This document shows, in pieces, positions 46,618 through 55,322 of a DNA stretch of 64,000 bases (position 1 is its first letter; the number at the start of each line of letters is the position of its first letter). A model generated the notes under the pieces. That model was given only the letters and a program-made list of their open reading frames with translations. It made no database searches and was not told the origin of the DNA. Made by a program: the position numbers and the translations under genes. This DNA comes from Pelagibacterium nitratireducens (GTDB lineage: Bacteria > Pseudomonadota > Alphaproteobacteria > Rhizobiales > Devosiaceae): contig NZ_CP146275.1 in NCBI RefSeq assembly GCF_037044555.1, positions 2,956,501 to 3,020,500 on the forward strand, in the 5' to 3' direction.

Positions 46618-46644
46618 CATTATGCCGGAAGTGGGATTATGCCG
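46618..46644 (+). repeat. RIT left terminal inverted repeat (27 bp)
   Basis: Exact reverse complement of 52512-52538. It contains two direct copies of TTATGCCG 17 bp apart (46620 and 46637). An inverted copy of the core (CGGCATA) follows about 50 bp inside (46695), mirrored at the right end. Confidence 0.92.
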
Positions 46645-46702
46645 CATGGCCGAGTGCGGTGGCTGGTTTGCCGAGGTTCGGCCATGCAGCGGTTCGGCAT
46701 AT

Positions 46703-47695
46703 TCAGAGCGATTCCAGGAAGGCGAGCAACTCGTCGTTAGGACGATACCGCCCCGGATGCGTTTCCGGGTTGGCGACCTGAGCGAGCGCTTTTTCCTTCA
46801 GCCGCATGTCGGCGTGGATATAGATTTGAGTGGTCTCCACGGATTCATGCCCGAGCCAGAGGGCGATTACAGACTGGTCGACGCCATGGTGCAGCAGTTC
46901 CATCGCAGTGCTGTGGCGCAGCGTGTGTGGCGTGACTCGCTTGCCGGCGAGGCTCGGGCAAGCTCGTGATGCCGTCAGGCAATGCTTCCGCACCAGATGC
47001 TCCAAAGCATCCCGGCTGAGTTGCTCGCCTCGGATTGACGGGAACAATGGCCCGTCGCTGTCGCGGCGTTCGCCTACCCAGACCTGGATCAGTTTCGCCG
47101 TATCGCGACGAAGGGGTGTGCTTCGTTCTTTTCGCCCCTTGCCGATGCAGCGGATGTGAGCGCCGGTGCCGAGAACCACGTCTTTGCAGCGCAGGTTGAC
47201 CAGTTCGGACGCCCTTAGCCCGGTCTGGAGTGCAAGCACCAGCAGGACGTGATCTCGCCGCCCGACCCAGGTCGTTCGATCCGGCGCGGCCAGCAGCGCC
47301 GCTATCTCATCAGCGTCGAGGAATGTGACGCTGCGCTTCACATATCGCTTGTTCGGCATGGAGAGAATGCGCTGGCAATGAAGCAACCAACCCGGGTCGG
47401 TCAATGCGACGTATCGGAAGAATGACCGGATGGCTGCAAGACGCGTATTGCGGGTGCGGGCCGTGTTGCCGCGCGCCGTTTCCATATGGGTCAGGAAGTC
47501 GGCGACGAGATCGGCATCGAGATCTTCGATCGTGAGCTTTGTGGGCGGCTTTCCACATCGTGAACTTGCATATCGGACCAGCAGCCGGAATGTGTCCCGG
47601 TAGCCAGCGACGGTGTGGCGGCTCGCTTCCATTTGCGTGCAGAGCCGGTCAGTGAAGAAGCGCTGGATCAGCGTGGGGAAGTTGGTCGCCTTCAT
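46703..47695 (-). CDS. ritC: RIT tyrosine recombinase C
   Basis: About 330 residues from the ATG that overlaps the ritB stop (ATGA). Phage-integrase N-terminal SAM-like domain (FFTDRLCTQMEASRHTVAGY), then catalytic domain with Arg in LQTGLRASELVNL, HTLRHSTAMELLHHG (H-x-x-R), WLGHESVETTQIYIH with the Tyr nucleophile. It is third in the recombinase operon and ends 58 bp from the left inverted repeat. All catalytic residues look intact. Confidence 0.9.
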   Translation of the reverse strand: MKATNFPTLIQRFFTDRLCTQMEASRHTVAGYRDTFRLLVRYASSRCGKPPTKLTIEDLDADLVADFLTHMETARGNTARTRNTRLAAIRSFFRYVALTDPGWLLHCQRILSMPNKRYVKRSVTFLDADEIAALLAAPDRTTWVGRRDHVLLVLALQTGLRASELVNLRCKDVVLGTGAHIRCIGKGRKERSTPLRRDTAKLIQVWVGERRDSDGPLFPSIRGEQLSRDALEHLVRKHCLTASRACPSLAGKRVTPHTLRHSTAMELLHHGVDQSVIALWLGHESVETTQIYIHADMRLKEKALAQVANPETHPGRYRPNDELLAFLESL

Positions 47696-48633
47696 CGACC
47701 TTCCTCCGCCGCCGCGCCTGTTATTCGAGCGGAGGCCAGTTCCAGCAGTTCCGGGACCGCTTCCAGATACCAGTATGTGTGGGCGGTGTTTGCATGACCG
47801 AGCCATGTCGTAAGCTTGATCATCTCGCGACCGACGTCTTTGCCCGACCGATACCAACTCAGCATGGTCTGCACCGCGAAGGTGTGACGAAGATCATGGA
47901 TGCGCGGGCCACGGCCGTGCCGAAGATAAAGCTGCCGCTCTCGCAGCCCGATCTTCTGGCATACATGTGCGAAGTTGTAGCGCGCACCGCAGTCGCCAAG
48001 ACGACGCCCCTCACAGGTCACGAAGAACGCTTCCGGCCTGCGCCCGAGCAGCCGGTCCCGCTCGCGACTATAGCTTTCCAGCCGTTCCACGACGCTCGGG
48101 TCCAGCGGCAGCAACCGCTCCTTGCCGAGCTTGCCCTGCCGGACATGAAGCACACCGGATTCGACATCGAGATCGGCAGGATCGAGACCGAGAGCTTCGC
48201 TGATGCGGAGCCCCGTCACGGCGATCAGACCGAACAGCGTCGAGCACGTCAGGCCGCGCATCCCGTAGGTCGATGGCAGCGATCGCGCATGCTCGATGAT
48301 CGCAACGATTTCGGCGTCACTATAAATATATGGATGCACACGTTGAACGCGACCGGGCACCAATCCCCGGGGCGGGGCCTCGTGCCTGGGATCCTGTCCA
48401 TGCAGCCACTCGGCGAACTGGCGGGCCACCCTGAAGCGTGTTGCCCGTGTTCCGGGACTTGCAGAGGGAAGGCTTTCGAGCCAGCGCATGATCAGGTTGG
48501 CGCTGACGTGCAGCGCGCCGTCGCTGTCGGCGAAGGTGACGAAGCGGCGTAATATCCGTCCATCCGTGGTCATTGCAGTGCCGAGCTGTCGTCTGACGGT
48601 CAGATAGCAGTCCATTTCGGCAAGGAAGCTCAT
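47692..48633 (-). CDS. ritB: RIT tyrosine recombinase B
   Basis: About 313 residues from ATG 48633, preceded by GGAGG and overlapping the ritA stop by ATGA. Catalytic Arg in AVTGLRISEALGL, RIHDLRHTFAV box, and WLGHANTAHTYWYLEAVPEL with the nucleophile Tyr. It is the middle gene of the trio, clearly diverged from A and C, as expected for RIT elements whose three recombinases belong to different subfamilies. Confidence 0.9.
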   Translation of the reverse strand: MSFLAEMDCYLTVRRQLGTAMTTDGRILRRFVTFADSDGALHVSANLIMRWLESLPSASPGTRATRFRVARQFAEWLHGQDPRHEAPPRGLVPGRVQRVHPYIYSDAEIVAIIEHARSLPSTYGMRGLTCSTLFGLIAVTGLRISEALGLDPADLDVESGVLHVRQGKLGKERLLPLDPSVVERLESYSRERDRLLGRRPEAFFVTCEGRRLGDCGARYNFAHVCQKIGLRERQLYLRHGRGPRIHDLRHTFAVQTMLSWYRSGKDVGREMIKLTTWLGHANTAHTYWYLEAVPELLELASARITGAAAEEGR

Positions 48634-49847
48634 CGTGCCACCTCCGCAACAGGCCAAGGCTGGGCAATGGAGCGCAGCCCGTCCGTATCGAGCTTGGCGT
48701 AGATCATCGTCGTCGCCCGCGATCGATGCCGCAGCAGATCGCCGATCTCTTCCAATGACGCACCGGCGCGAACCATGTTCGTCGCCAGGCTGTGGCGCAG
48801 AACATGCGATCCCACATAGGGTGTCGGGGGCTTCACGCCCGTCGCCGCGAACGCCTCCTTCAATATCGTGTTGATGACCTGGCTGTCCTTGAACGGACGG
48901 TTGGGCGCTCGATGCGTCACGAACAACATGCGCGTGGTCGCTGAAGTTCGCTCCTCCTGTAAATACCGAATGATGGCTTCGCCGACGTCCGGCGGGATTG
49001 GCAACCGGTCATGTTGCTGCCCTTTTCCACGAACCATCAGTTCGCCGGCGCGCCAGTCGATGTCATCCAACTGGATCGCGATAATCTCCGGCGCACGCAG
49101 GCCGAGACGAGCCATCAGCAACAGCATGGCGTAGTCGCGGGCACCACGCCGCGGATTGGTGCGCACCGACGCGACGACGGCCTCCACCTCATCAGGCGAC
49201 AGATAACGAGGGAGCCTCGCGCCCCAAGGTTTGTGGACTCTGGGGACGCAGAGCGAGAGGTTGGTCGTCGTGAGGCCCTGGGCGAACAGATACTGGAAGA
49301 AGCTGCGCAGATGCGTGGCCGGCGTCTTGTCGCGGAACGGGCGCTTGCGTGAGAGAAGGTGCTCCATGAACGCCACGACATCCCGCACGTTCAGCGCCGG
49401 CAGGTCGAGCACATTGTCGCCGAAGCGATGGTCGAGAAAGCGATCCGCGAACCGGAGCACGTGATAGATCGTACGCGGGCTGAGACCGCGTTGCCGCAGA
49501 AGATAGGTTTCGAAGTTGCTCAGCAGCTCTGCGCGCTCGGCCTGCGCAGGTGTCAGCGGCGGTCGTGTCGCCACGCCGATTTCAATCAGATGCGCGACGA
49601 ACAGCCTGGCAAGATTGGGAACCTTGATCTGGCTCTGCGGTGTCGCTGGCAATCGACATCCCAATTCAACAGCAAGATCTGGCGTCAACGCCGACGGTGC
49701 AATGGCCTCGTCATCGAGCAAGCGACCGAAGCGTCGAAGCAAATAACGATAATTTTTCAGCGTATCCGGTTTGTAGTTTCTGGACGCAAGGCTTTCTTCG
49801 AATGATGCGAGATACTGATCAAGGCATGTATGATCGGATTTTTCCAT
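48630..49847 (-). CDS. ritA: RIT tyrosine recombinase A
   Basis: About 405 residues from ATG 49847 (GGAG 7 bp upstream); the frame extends to 49943. The N-terminus has two SAM-like helical segments; the catalytic domain has LGLRAPEIIAIQLDDIDW, SHVLRHSLATNMVRAG and LRHRSRATTMIYAKLD with the Tyr. First gene of the recombinase operon, divergent from chrB across 252 bp (49848-50099) that must hold both promoters. Confidence 0.9.
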   Translation of the reverse strand: MEKSDHTCLDQYLASFEESLASRNYKPDTLKNYRYLLRRFGRLLDDEAIAPSALTPDLAVELGCRLPATPQSQIKVPNLARLFVAHLIEIGVATRPPLTPAQAERAELLSNFETYLLRQRGLSPRTIYHVLRFADRFLDHRFGDNVLDLPALNVRDVVAFMEHLLSRKRPFRDKTPATHLRSFFQYLFAQGLTTTNLSLCVPRVHKPWGARLPRYLSPDEVEAVVASVRTNPRRGARDYAMLLLMARLGLRAPEIIAIQLDDIDWRAGELMVRGKGQQHDRLPIPPDVGEAIIRYLQEERTSATTRMLFVTHRAPNRPFKDSQVINTILKEAFAATGVKPPTPYVGSHVLRHSLATNMVRAGASLEEIGDLLRHRSRATTMIYAKLDTDGLRSIAQPWPVAEVAR

Positions 49848-50099
49848 TTCTGTGCTCCATGTTGGTGGAGCAATGAACTTCGCGCCAAATCCCCGCTTTG
49901 TGACCAGTCGATCTTCATCTGAGGGCACGTGCGGCCAAGACAATATTTCGACGTCACCTCTTCAACGCTGACCCGCATATAGAGTTCTTGACGTGGCTGC
50001 CCGGACTTTCGTATCTAAAATTATGGGGATTGCGAGCTCCCCACGAGGCGCCAGCCGAAGATCGCGTTCCTGTTCAACCCCGGCCACGGAGGAACGCAC

Positions 50100-50921
50100 A
50101 TGCCTGCGCCCAATGCCATTTCGTTCGATAAACTCACCCGCATCATCGGAACCCCTCGAGCGCCGCTCTTGCTCGACGTGCGGTCCGAGGAGGATTTCGC
50201 GACCGATCCACGGTTGCTCCCTGGCGCCGCCCGGATCGATGACCAGGCGCTCGCCGCGCTCGCGTCACAACTCGGTGGGCAGCCGTCCATTGCCGTCTGT
50301 CAGGCCGGCCACCGGCGCAGCCAGGGCACGGCTGCCTGGCTTCGCGCCGAAGGCTGCTCCTCGGAATATCTCGAGGGCGGGTTCGATGCTTGGCGAGCGG
50401 CCGGACTCCCGTTGATCGATCCAGGCAAGTTGCCGGCGCGCGATGCGCAGGGCCGTACCATTTGGGTCACCCGCTCCCGCCCCAAAATCGACCGCATCGC
50501 CTGTCCTTGGTTGATCCGGCGCTTTCTCGATCCCCGTGCGATCATCCTGTTCGTTGCCCCCGCCGAAGTGGTGGGCGTCGCCGAGCGCTACAATGCCGCG
50601 CCCTTCGACATCGAGGGCGTGTTCTGGAGCCATCGGGGCGAGCTCTGCACCTTCGATGTGATGCTGGCCGAGTTCGGCCTAGGCATTCCCGCCCTCGACC
50701 GCCTGGCCGCCATCGTTCGCGGAGCCGATACCGCTCGGATGGACCTCGCACCCGAAGCCGCCGGTCTGCTTGCCGCTTCGCTCGGCCTGTCGCGGATGTA
50801 TTCCGACGATCTGGAACAACTAGAGGCCGGGATGCTCCTCTATGACGCCTTTTATCGATGGGCACGGGACGCGACCGACGAGACCCATAACTGGCCCACT
50901 AACAAGCCGAAGGCAGAATGA
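50100..50921 (+). CDS. chrB: Rhodanese-ChrB fusion, chromate resistance protein
   Basis: 273 residues. An N-terminal rhodanese-like domain (LLLDVRSEEDFATDPRLLPG, active-site Cys in AVCQAGHRRSQGTA, about 5-110) is fused to a C-terminal ChrB domain (WVTRSRPKIDRIACPWLIRR and CTFDVMLAEFGL, about 120-265). ChrB domains act in chromate-responsive regulation or chromate handling; the rhodanese part may link sulfur chemistry to it. It overlaps chrA by ATGA. This fused form differs from ChrB proteins without rhodanese. Confidence 0.9.
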   Translation: MPAPNAISFDKLTRIIGTPRAPLLLDVRSEEDFATDPRLLPGAARIDDQALAALASQLGGQPSIAVCQAGHRRSQGTAAWLRAEGCSSEYLEGGFDAWRAAGLPLIDPGKLPARDAQGRTIWVTRSRPKIDRIACPWLIRRFLDPRAIILFVAPAEVVGVAERYNAAPFDIEGVFWSHRGELCTFDVMLAEFGLGIPALDRLAAIVRGADTARMDLAPEAAGLLAASLGLSRMYSDDLEQLEAGMLLYDAFYRWARDATDETHNWPTNKPKAE

Positions 50922-52288
50922 TGCAGGACCGCGCATATCCAACCCTTGGTGCGGCCACCCGCATCTGGGCCCGCATTGGCCTGCTGAGCTTTGGCGGCCC
51001 CGCAGGACAGATCGCGCTCATGCATCGCATCCTCGTCGAAGAACAGCGCTGGCTGGGTGAGAAGCGGTTCCTTCATGCGCTCAACTACTGCATGCTGCTG
51101 CCGGGGCCGGAAGCCATGCAACTCGCCGTCTATATCGGCTGGCTGATGCATCGCACCCTCGGCGGCATCATCGCGGGCGTCCTCTTCGTGCTGCCGGGCG
51201 TCGTGGCGATCATGGCACTCAGCTGGGTCTATGCGCTTTACGGCAATGTCGGGCCAGTCGAAGCTTTGTTCTTCGGGCTCAAGGCCGCGGTGCTGGCCAT
51301 CGTGGTGCAGGCGGTCATCCGGATCGGCTCGCGTGCACTGAAGAACGGGGCGATGGTCACCATCGCCGCCGCCGCCTTCGTAGCGATCTTTGGCTTCGCC
51401 ATCCCTTTCCCGCTCATCATCCTGATTGCTGGCTTGATCGGGTTCTTCGGCGCCCGTGCGGGTCTGCCTGCATTTCATGGTGGCGGCGGACACGGCAAGG
51501 TGGGCAAGGTCCAGGTCGATGACGCCGACACCCTCCTCGGCGAAGAATCGCCGGCTCACACGCAGGTCAACCGAGGGTGGGCGTTTCGCGTCTCGGCAGC
51601 GTTCCTCGTGCTCTGGTTGGTCCCGGTCGCCCTGCTGTTCGCCGTCTTCGGTCCGGCCAACGTTTTTGCCCAGATCGCAGGCTTTTTCAGCGTCATGGCC
51701 GTGGTGACCTTCGGTGGCGCTTATGCGGTCCTTGCCTATGTCGCGCAGGAGGCAGTTCAGAACTACGGCTGGCTCGCCCCCGGCGAGATGCTGGACGGGC
51801 TCGGCATGGCCGAGACTACGCCCGGGCCCCTAATCATGGTGACGCAGTTCGTGGGCTTCATGGGAGCCTTCCGCGATGCGGGCGGACTGTCGCCGTTGAT
51901 GGCGGGAACGCTGGGCGGGCTGCTGACGACATGGGTTACGTTCACACCCTGCTTCCTCTGGATATTCCTAGGTGCCCCGTTCATCGAGCGCTTGCGCGAC
52001 AACAAAGTGCTGACAGCAGCCCTGACGGCGATCACGGCCGCCGTCGTGGGGGTGATCATGAATCTTGCGGTCTGGTTCGGTCTGCATGTTGTTTTCGATG
52101 AGGTGCAGACGATCACGTCTTTCGGCCTCGATCTCGATGTGCCCGTCTGGTCCACAATGAACCTGTCTGCTGCGGCGTTGGTCCTTGCCGCGCTTGTCGC
52201 GGTTTTCCGCTTCAAGCTCGGCCCAGTGACGGTTCTCGCCGGGTGCGCAGCGGCTGGTCTGGTTCTTGGGGTGGCCAACATTGCATAA
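50918..52288 (+). CDS. chrA: Chromate efflux transporter
   Basis: 456 residues with two homologous CHR domains of about six helices each. The N-terminal motif IGLLSFGGPAGQIALMHRIL is repeated in divergent form in the second half (VVTFGGAYAVLAYVAQEAVQ, MAETTPGPLIMVTQFVGFMG). A charged linker lies near residues 195-215. It expels chromate across the inner membrane and is the chromate-resistance determinant. It is translationally coupled to chrB and ends 223 bp before the right inverted repeat. Confidence 0.93.
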   Translation: MMQDRAYPTLGAATRIWARIGLLSFGGPAGQIALMHRILVEEQRWLGEKRFLHALNYCMLLPGPEAMQLAVYIGWLMHRTLGGIIAGVLFVLPGVVAIMALSWVYALYGNVGPVEALFFGLKAAVLAIVVQAVIRIGSRALKNGAMVTIAAAAFVAIFGFAIPFPLIILIAGLIGFFGARAGLPAFHGGGGHGKVGKVQVDDADTLLGEESPAHTQVNRGWAFRVSAAFLVLWLVPVALLFAVFGPANVFAQIAGFFSVMAVVTFGGAYAVLAYVAQEAVQNYGWLAPGEMLDGLGMAETTPGPLIMVTQFVGFMGAFRDAGGLSPLMAGTLGGLLTTWVTFTPCFLWIFLGAPFIERLRDNKVLTAALTAITAAVVGVIMNLAVWFGLHVVFDEVQTITSFGLDLDVPVWSTMNLSAAALVLAALVAVFRFKLGPVTVLAGCAAAGLVLGVANIA

Positions 52289-52475
52289 CGGTGATCCGCT
52301 CTCGCGATCCAAGTGAGAGCCAAAGGGCCCATGACGAGATTGATAAGGGGACAACGCCGCATTTCGTCAAAGCCCCACCCGGACAATCGGATCGTGGGCA
52401 CGCTAACCCCTAACCGAATTCCTCAGCTCCCTTGAGTTTCGTTTGGGCGTCGGTTTATGCCGAGCGCAAAGAGGA

Positions 52476-53168
52476 CTATGGCCTGCAATTACAGCAGAGC
52501 GCTTGCGAAGTCGGCATAATCCCACTTCCGGCATAATGTACAAGCTCATGGCAAAGCGTCGCGTAAAAGGCCTCGCGTGCCCCACTTGTATTTGTGCCCA
52601 CAAAGCGCTTGCGATCCGGCATTCGGATCAGGTCATAGCCGGGAATGTAGCATGCATGTTCGCCACCCTCGTCGATGACTGCACCGGTGGCGGCAACGAA
52701 CTGCTCTGCCTTCTCGATCGGATCGAATAGCGGTCCGTCTGGAAGTGTCTCTGGCGCACATTCAAAGCCCTCAACCTGTGCTGCGTTGAACACGGAGCTG
52801 GCCCGGGCAATGAACCGCTCACCGACTTGGGTTTCGCCGGTCTCCTGGTTGGTCTCTTCAACCGACAGAGTCTTATGAAAGACCACGAGCGCGGATTTCT
52901 CGCCGCGGCGGACCTGGCAGCCCTTGTCCTGCCATTGCCGATACGTGCCCCAGATGTTGGACGGGTATTCAGCAACAAACGCTGCGACCCAGAGGCTGAC
53001 GATGTTGACGCCATTGTAGGGGTTCTTCGAAGCGATGTTGACGGGGCGGGCAAAGCTGCCGGCCGTGCTTTTGATCCATGGGAGCCGGAAGTCTTCGGCG
53101 GTCTCGATCGCATCGACGATGCGGTTGGTGATCTCCTGATGGACATCGAATTTTTGGGTGCGTGGCAT
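52476..53168 (-). pseudogene. ardC: ardC 5' part, truncated by the RIT element
   Basis: ATG 53168 follows AAAGGAGAG. The first 210 codons are a normal ArdC N-terminus (MPRTQKFDVHQEITNRIVDA, NIWGTYRQWQDKGCQVRRGE) reaching FYATLCHELV of the HExxH zinc motif. The element's end supplies the final His codon, and the frame then runs 20 residues into the element to a stop at 52476. Intact ArdC protects incoming single-stranded DNA from restriction; this copy should be inactive. Confidence 0.9.
52512..52538 (-). repeat. RIT right terminal inverted repeat (27 bp)
   Basis: Perfect inverted copy of 46618-46644, with CGGCATAA at 52512 and 52529 and the opposed TTATGCCG at 52455, the same spacing as at the left end. 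The interval 52289-52511 between chrA and this end holds no gene. Confidence 0.92.
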
Positions 53169-53550
53169 GGGTCTCTCCTTTCGTTGCCTGGAGCCGCGAT
53201 CGGCGCGGCCTGATGGCGACCGAAGAGGCTGAGCCAGACGGCCCTTGCACCCCGAAAGGGGCGGGCGAAGCGAAAAGACGGCGCATGCCGTTGCGAGGGC
53301 GGAGGGTTCGGCCAGGAAAGCCACGAAGGAAGGCCGCGACACACGCGGCGGTCAGACGGAAAGCTGGAGAGAGAAAGCGACGCCCATGAAGATGAATGCA
53401 GCGCAATCGAGCACACCCAGCATGATCCGGCAAATGTTGAAGCGTCCGGATTCAGCGCGAGGACGGCGCCCCCTCCCAAACTATTGACTAGAACCTAGTT
53501 ACAAGGTACTACTAATCGCATCAGTGCAAAGAGGATGGTGTGCTACTGTG
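53169..53550. other. Upstream region of ardC and the winged-helix gene
   Basis: 382 bp between divergent genes with no convincing coding frame. It contains the ardC ribosome site at its left edge and presumably both promoters. No repeat of the backbone 9-mer or G-rich leader families is seen. Confidence 0.4.
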
Positions 53551-54009
53551 ATGCCCGTTGTTCGAATTTCCGACGCCACCTGGGACCGGTTGAAGAGGTA
53601 TGCGCGTCCCTTAGAAGATACGCCCGATGATGTGATCCGGACCGCCTTGGATGCATTGGACAAAACGCTGGGCAAAACGCCGCCTAAGCCAATCCGGGCA
53701 GCGCCCAAGCCCAGGGGCAAGAAGACGCCGCAACGCGAATTCCGCAATCCTCTGATGCGCGTTCTTCTTGATTTAGGAGGGGCCGCATTCAGCAAGGATA
53801 TCCGCGATCGGATGGAACCGGAGGTGCGCTCTATGCTTGGAGCGGCCGATCTCGCACCAGTCTCATCAGGCGATCCACGGTGGTGGAACGCTGTGTGCTG
53901 GGAAAGAAATGACCTAAAGAAAGAAGGGCTGATGCGCAGCGATTCCGATCGTGGAATCTGGGAGCTGAGCGAGGACGGCTTGCGGGAGGCGAGACGGCTA
54001 TCAGAGTAG
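53551..54009 (+). CDS. Winged-helix (Mrr-N-like) protein
   Basis: 152 residues from ATG 53551; a longer frame to 53524 is possible. The N-terminal 40 residues (VVRISDATWDRLKRYARPLE, TPDDVIRTALDAL) look like a ribbon-helix-helix or small DNA-binding module. The C-terminal part resembles an Mrr N-terminal winged helix (LLDLGGAAFSKDIRDRM, WWNAVCWERNDLKKEGLMRS, GIWELSEDGLREAR). The nuclease domain of Mrr is absent. It lies opposite the restriction/toxin block and may be a regulator of it. Confidence 0.65.
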   Translation: MPVVRISDATWDRLKRYARPLEDTPDDVIRTALDALDKTLGKTPPKPIRAAPKPRGKKTPQREFRNPLMRVLLDLGGAAFSKDIRDRMEPEVRSMLGAADLAPVSSGDPRWWNAVCWERNDLKKEGLMRSDSDRGIWELSEDGLREARRLSE

Positions 54010-54030
54010 AGCTGAGCCTTTCAAGGAAGC

Positions 54031-54567
54031 CTAGCTATCGAAGTCCATGGCAGTCTGCGGGTCTTCGGGGGGCAGATCAAGGTCGGCTGTTCGGTAGGCT
54101 CTCAACCCAGCCTGCTCCGCATATCTCACAACATCGGTGTCGTCAGAATAGACGGTTGTCGCCCCTTCGGCTTTCGCGATGGCCACGATCTGGCGGTCGA
54201 ATTTGACCTTACCGCGCGTGACCTCAGGATCAGCAGAATCGATACGAATTCCTCCGCGTCTAAGCGCGTCGCCGATCGCTAACGCTGCCTCGATGGCGGC
54301 CTTTTGATCAAAGTTTGCAATGCGGAAGACGGCCTGCCCATTCAGGGCATCAAGATAGTGATTGGTTGCCTCACCCGAATGGACCAGGATTTCACTCAGC
54401 ACCGGCGTTGGCACGATGATCTTTTCACTGGCGTCGGACAGTACAGAAACAAGATGCTCTATGCGGGCAGCAGCGTTTTCGACCGGCAAACCGGTCGCTG
54501 GATCAATCGGGGGCTTTGCCTTTGGCTCGATGAGCAGCAACAGAACGGAGGTATCGAAAACCACCAT
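54031..54567 (-). CDS. PIN-domain protein (VapC-like)
   Basis: 178 residues. Starts MVVFDTSVLLLLIEP with the first acidic residue, then VPTPVLSEILVHSGEA and KFDRQIVAIAKAEGATTVYS followed by DDTDV, the acidic pattern of PIN ribonucleases. Slightly longer than classical VapC. Its ATG overlaps the stop of the upstream 251-residue gene (TGATG). No VapB-type antitoxin is adjacent; the upstream protein would have to fill that role. Confidence 0.78.
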   Translation of the reverse strand: MVVFDTSVLLLLIEPKAKPPIDPATGLPVENAAARIEHLVSVLSDASEKIIVPTPVLSEILVHSGEATNHYLDALNGQAVFRIANFDQKAAIEAALAIGDALRRGGIRIDSADPEVTRGKVKFDRQIVAIAKAEGATTVYSDDTDVVRYAEQAGLRAYRTADLDLPPEDPQTAMDFDS

Positions 54568-55322
54568 CAGTGAAGGCCATCCTTGCCGTCCCGCAACTCA
54601 TCAAGCGCCGCGATCGGATCGTCCATTTCGGCCCAATGGCTGCCCTGCGCGGCCCGCAGATCTTCAACAGCCTCCGCAAGGTCGTGATTCTTGAGGATAG
54701 CAAAGGTGGCAACTCGGAAACGCTTCAGCGTCCAGATGCCGTCTTCTTCTCGCATCCATCTCCCGCTTCCATGGAGTCGGATTGGCTCGAACAGGTGATG
54801 CCCGAGTCGGCGCGCTGTTTCTCGGTCTGTTTCAATGCCGGTATACTTCAACTCGCCATTCTGTAGCTGAAGGTGGATTGTCTGGTCAGCACCCGTCACG
54901 CTGATCAGAATACCATCAATCGACCCCTCCTGCGTGAAAGGCCCGTATTTGACCGGCTTTGGCCGTTTGACACCCGGAAACTCAATGATCTGGGCCGTGG
55001 GACTTTCACCCTCGTAGACATAGCCGGTGGCATTGTCATCGGCGAGAAGCCGGTCGATTTCGTTCCACGCCTTCAGAGCGTCTTGGCCAGCTTCCCTACG
55101 ACGGACACGCTCAAGCTGCTCATCCACTTTAGGGATTTCTTCGCGATCAATGCGACTGACAAGCTGCGTGCTGCCCGGCTTGAGCTGGTCAAAATGAACC
55201 CCATGTTCGTTGCCCAGCATGGCAGCAAATGCCTGCATGTACTTCGCCAGACGCCCCATGGGAATGGTTTTTGGCGAATAAGCTTTGATGTAGAGCGTGA
55301 GTGTTTTTTCGTCCGCCTTCAT
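54567..55322 (-). CDS. Unrecognised partner protein of PIN gene
   Basis: 251 residues. Opens with KTLTLYIKAYSPKTIPMGRL and has KPGSTQLVSRIDREEIPKVD, a beta-rich middle (GSIDGILISVTGADQTIHLQ) and an acidic helical C-terminus. No known domain recognised, no membrane segment. It is coupled by overlapping codons to the antitoxin upstream (ATGA) and to the PIN gene downstream (TGATG), so all are made from one message. It could be the PIN inhibitor or an effector of a four-gene system. Confidence 0.7.
   Translation of the reverse strand: MKADEKTLTLYIKAYSPKTIPMGRLAKYMQAFAAMLGNEHGVHFDQLKPGSTQLVSRIDREEIPKVDEQLERVRRREAGQDALKAWNEIDRLLADDNATGYVYEGESPTAQIIEFPGVKRPKPVKYGPFTQEGSIDGILISVTGADQTIHLQLQNGELKYTGIETDRETARRLGHHLFEPIRLHGSGRWMREEDGIWTLKRFRVATFAILKNHDLAEAVEDLRAAQGSHWAEMDDPIAALDELRDGKDGLH

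Larger units (their letters stand above)
46592..52538. mobile_element. RIT-type tyrosine-recombinase transposon carrying chrBA
   Basis: 5.9 kb between 27-bp perfect inverted repeats, inserted in ardC. It carries three tandem tyrosine recombinase genes coupled by ATGA overlaps (Recombinase In Trio arrangement) and, divergently, chrB-chrA. The left end has an extra 24-bp palindrome outside the repeat. RIT elements as generally described are about 3-4 kb with recombinases only, so the chromate-resistance passenger is unusual. Confidence 0.88.
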
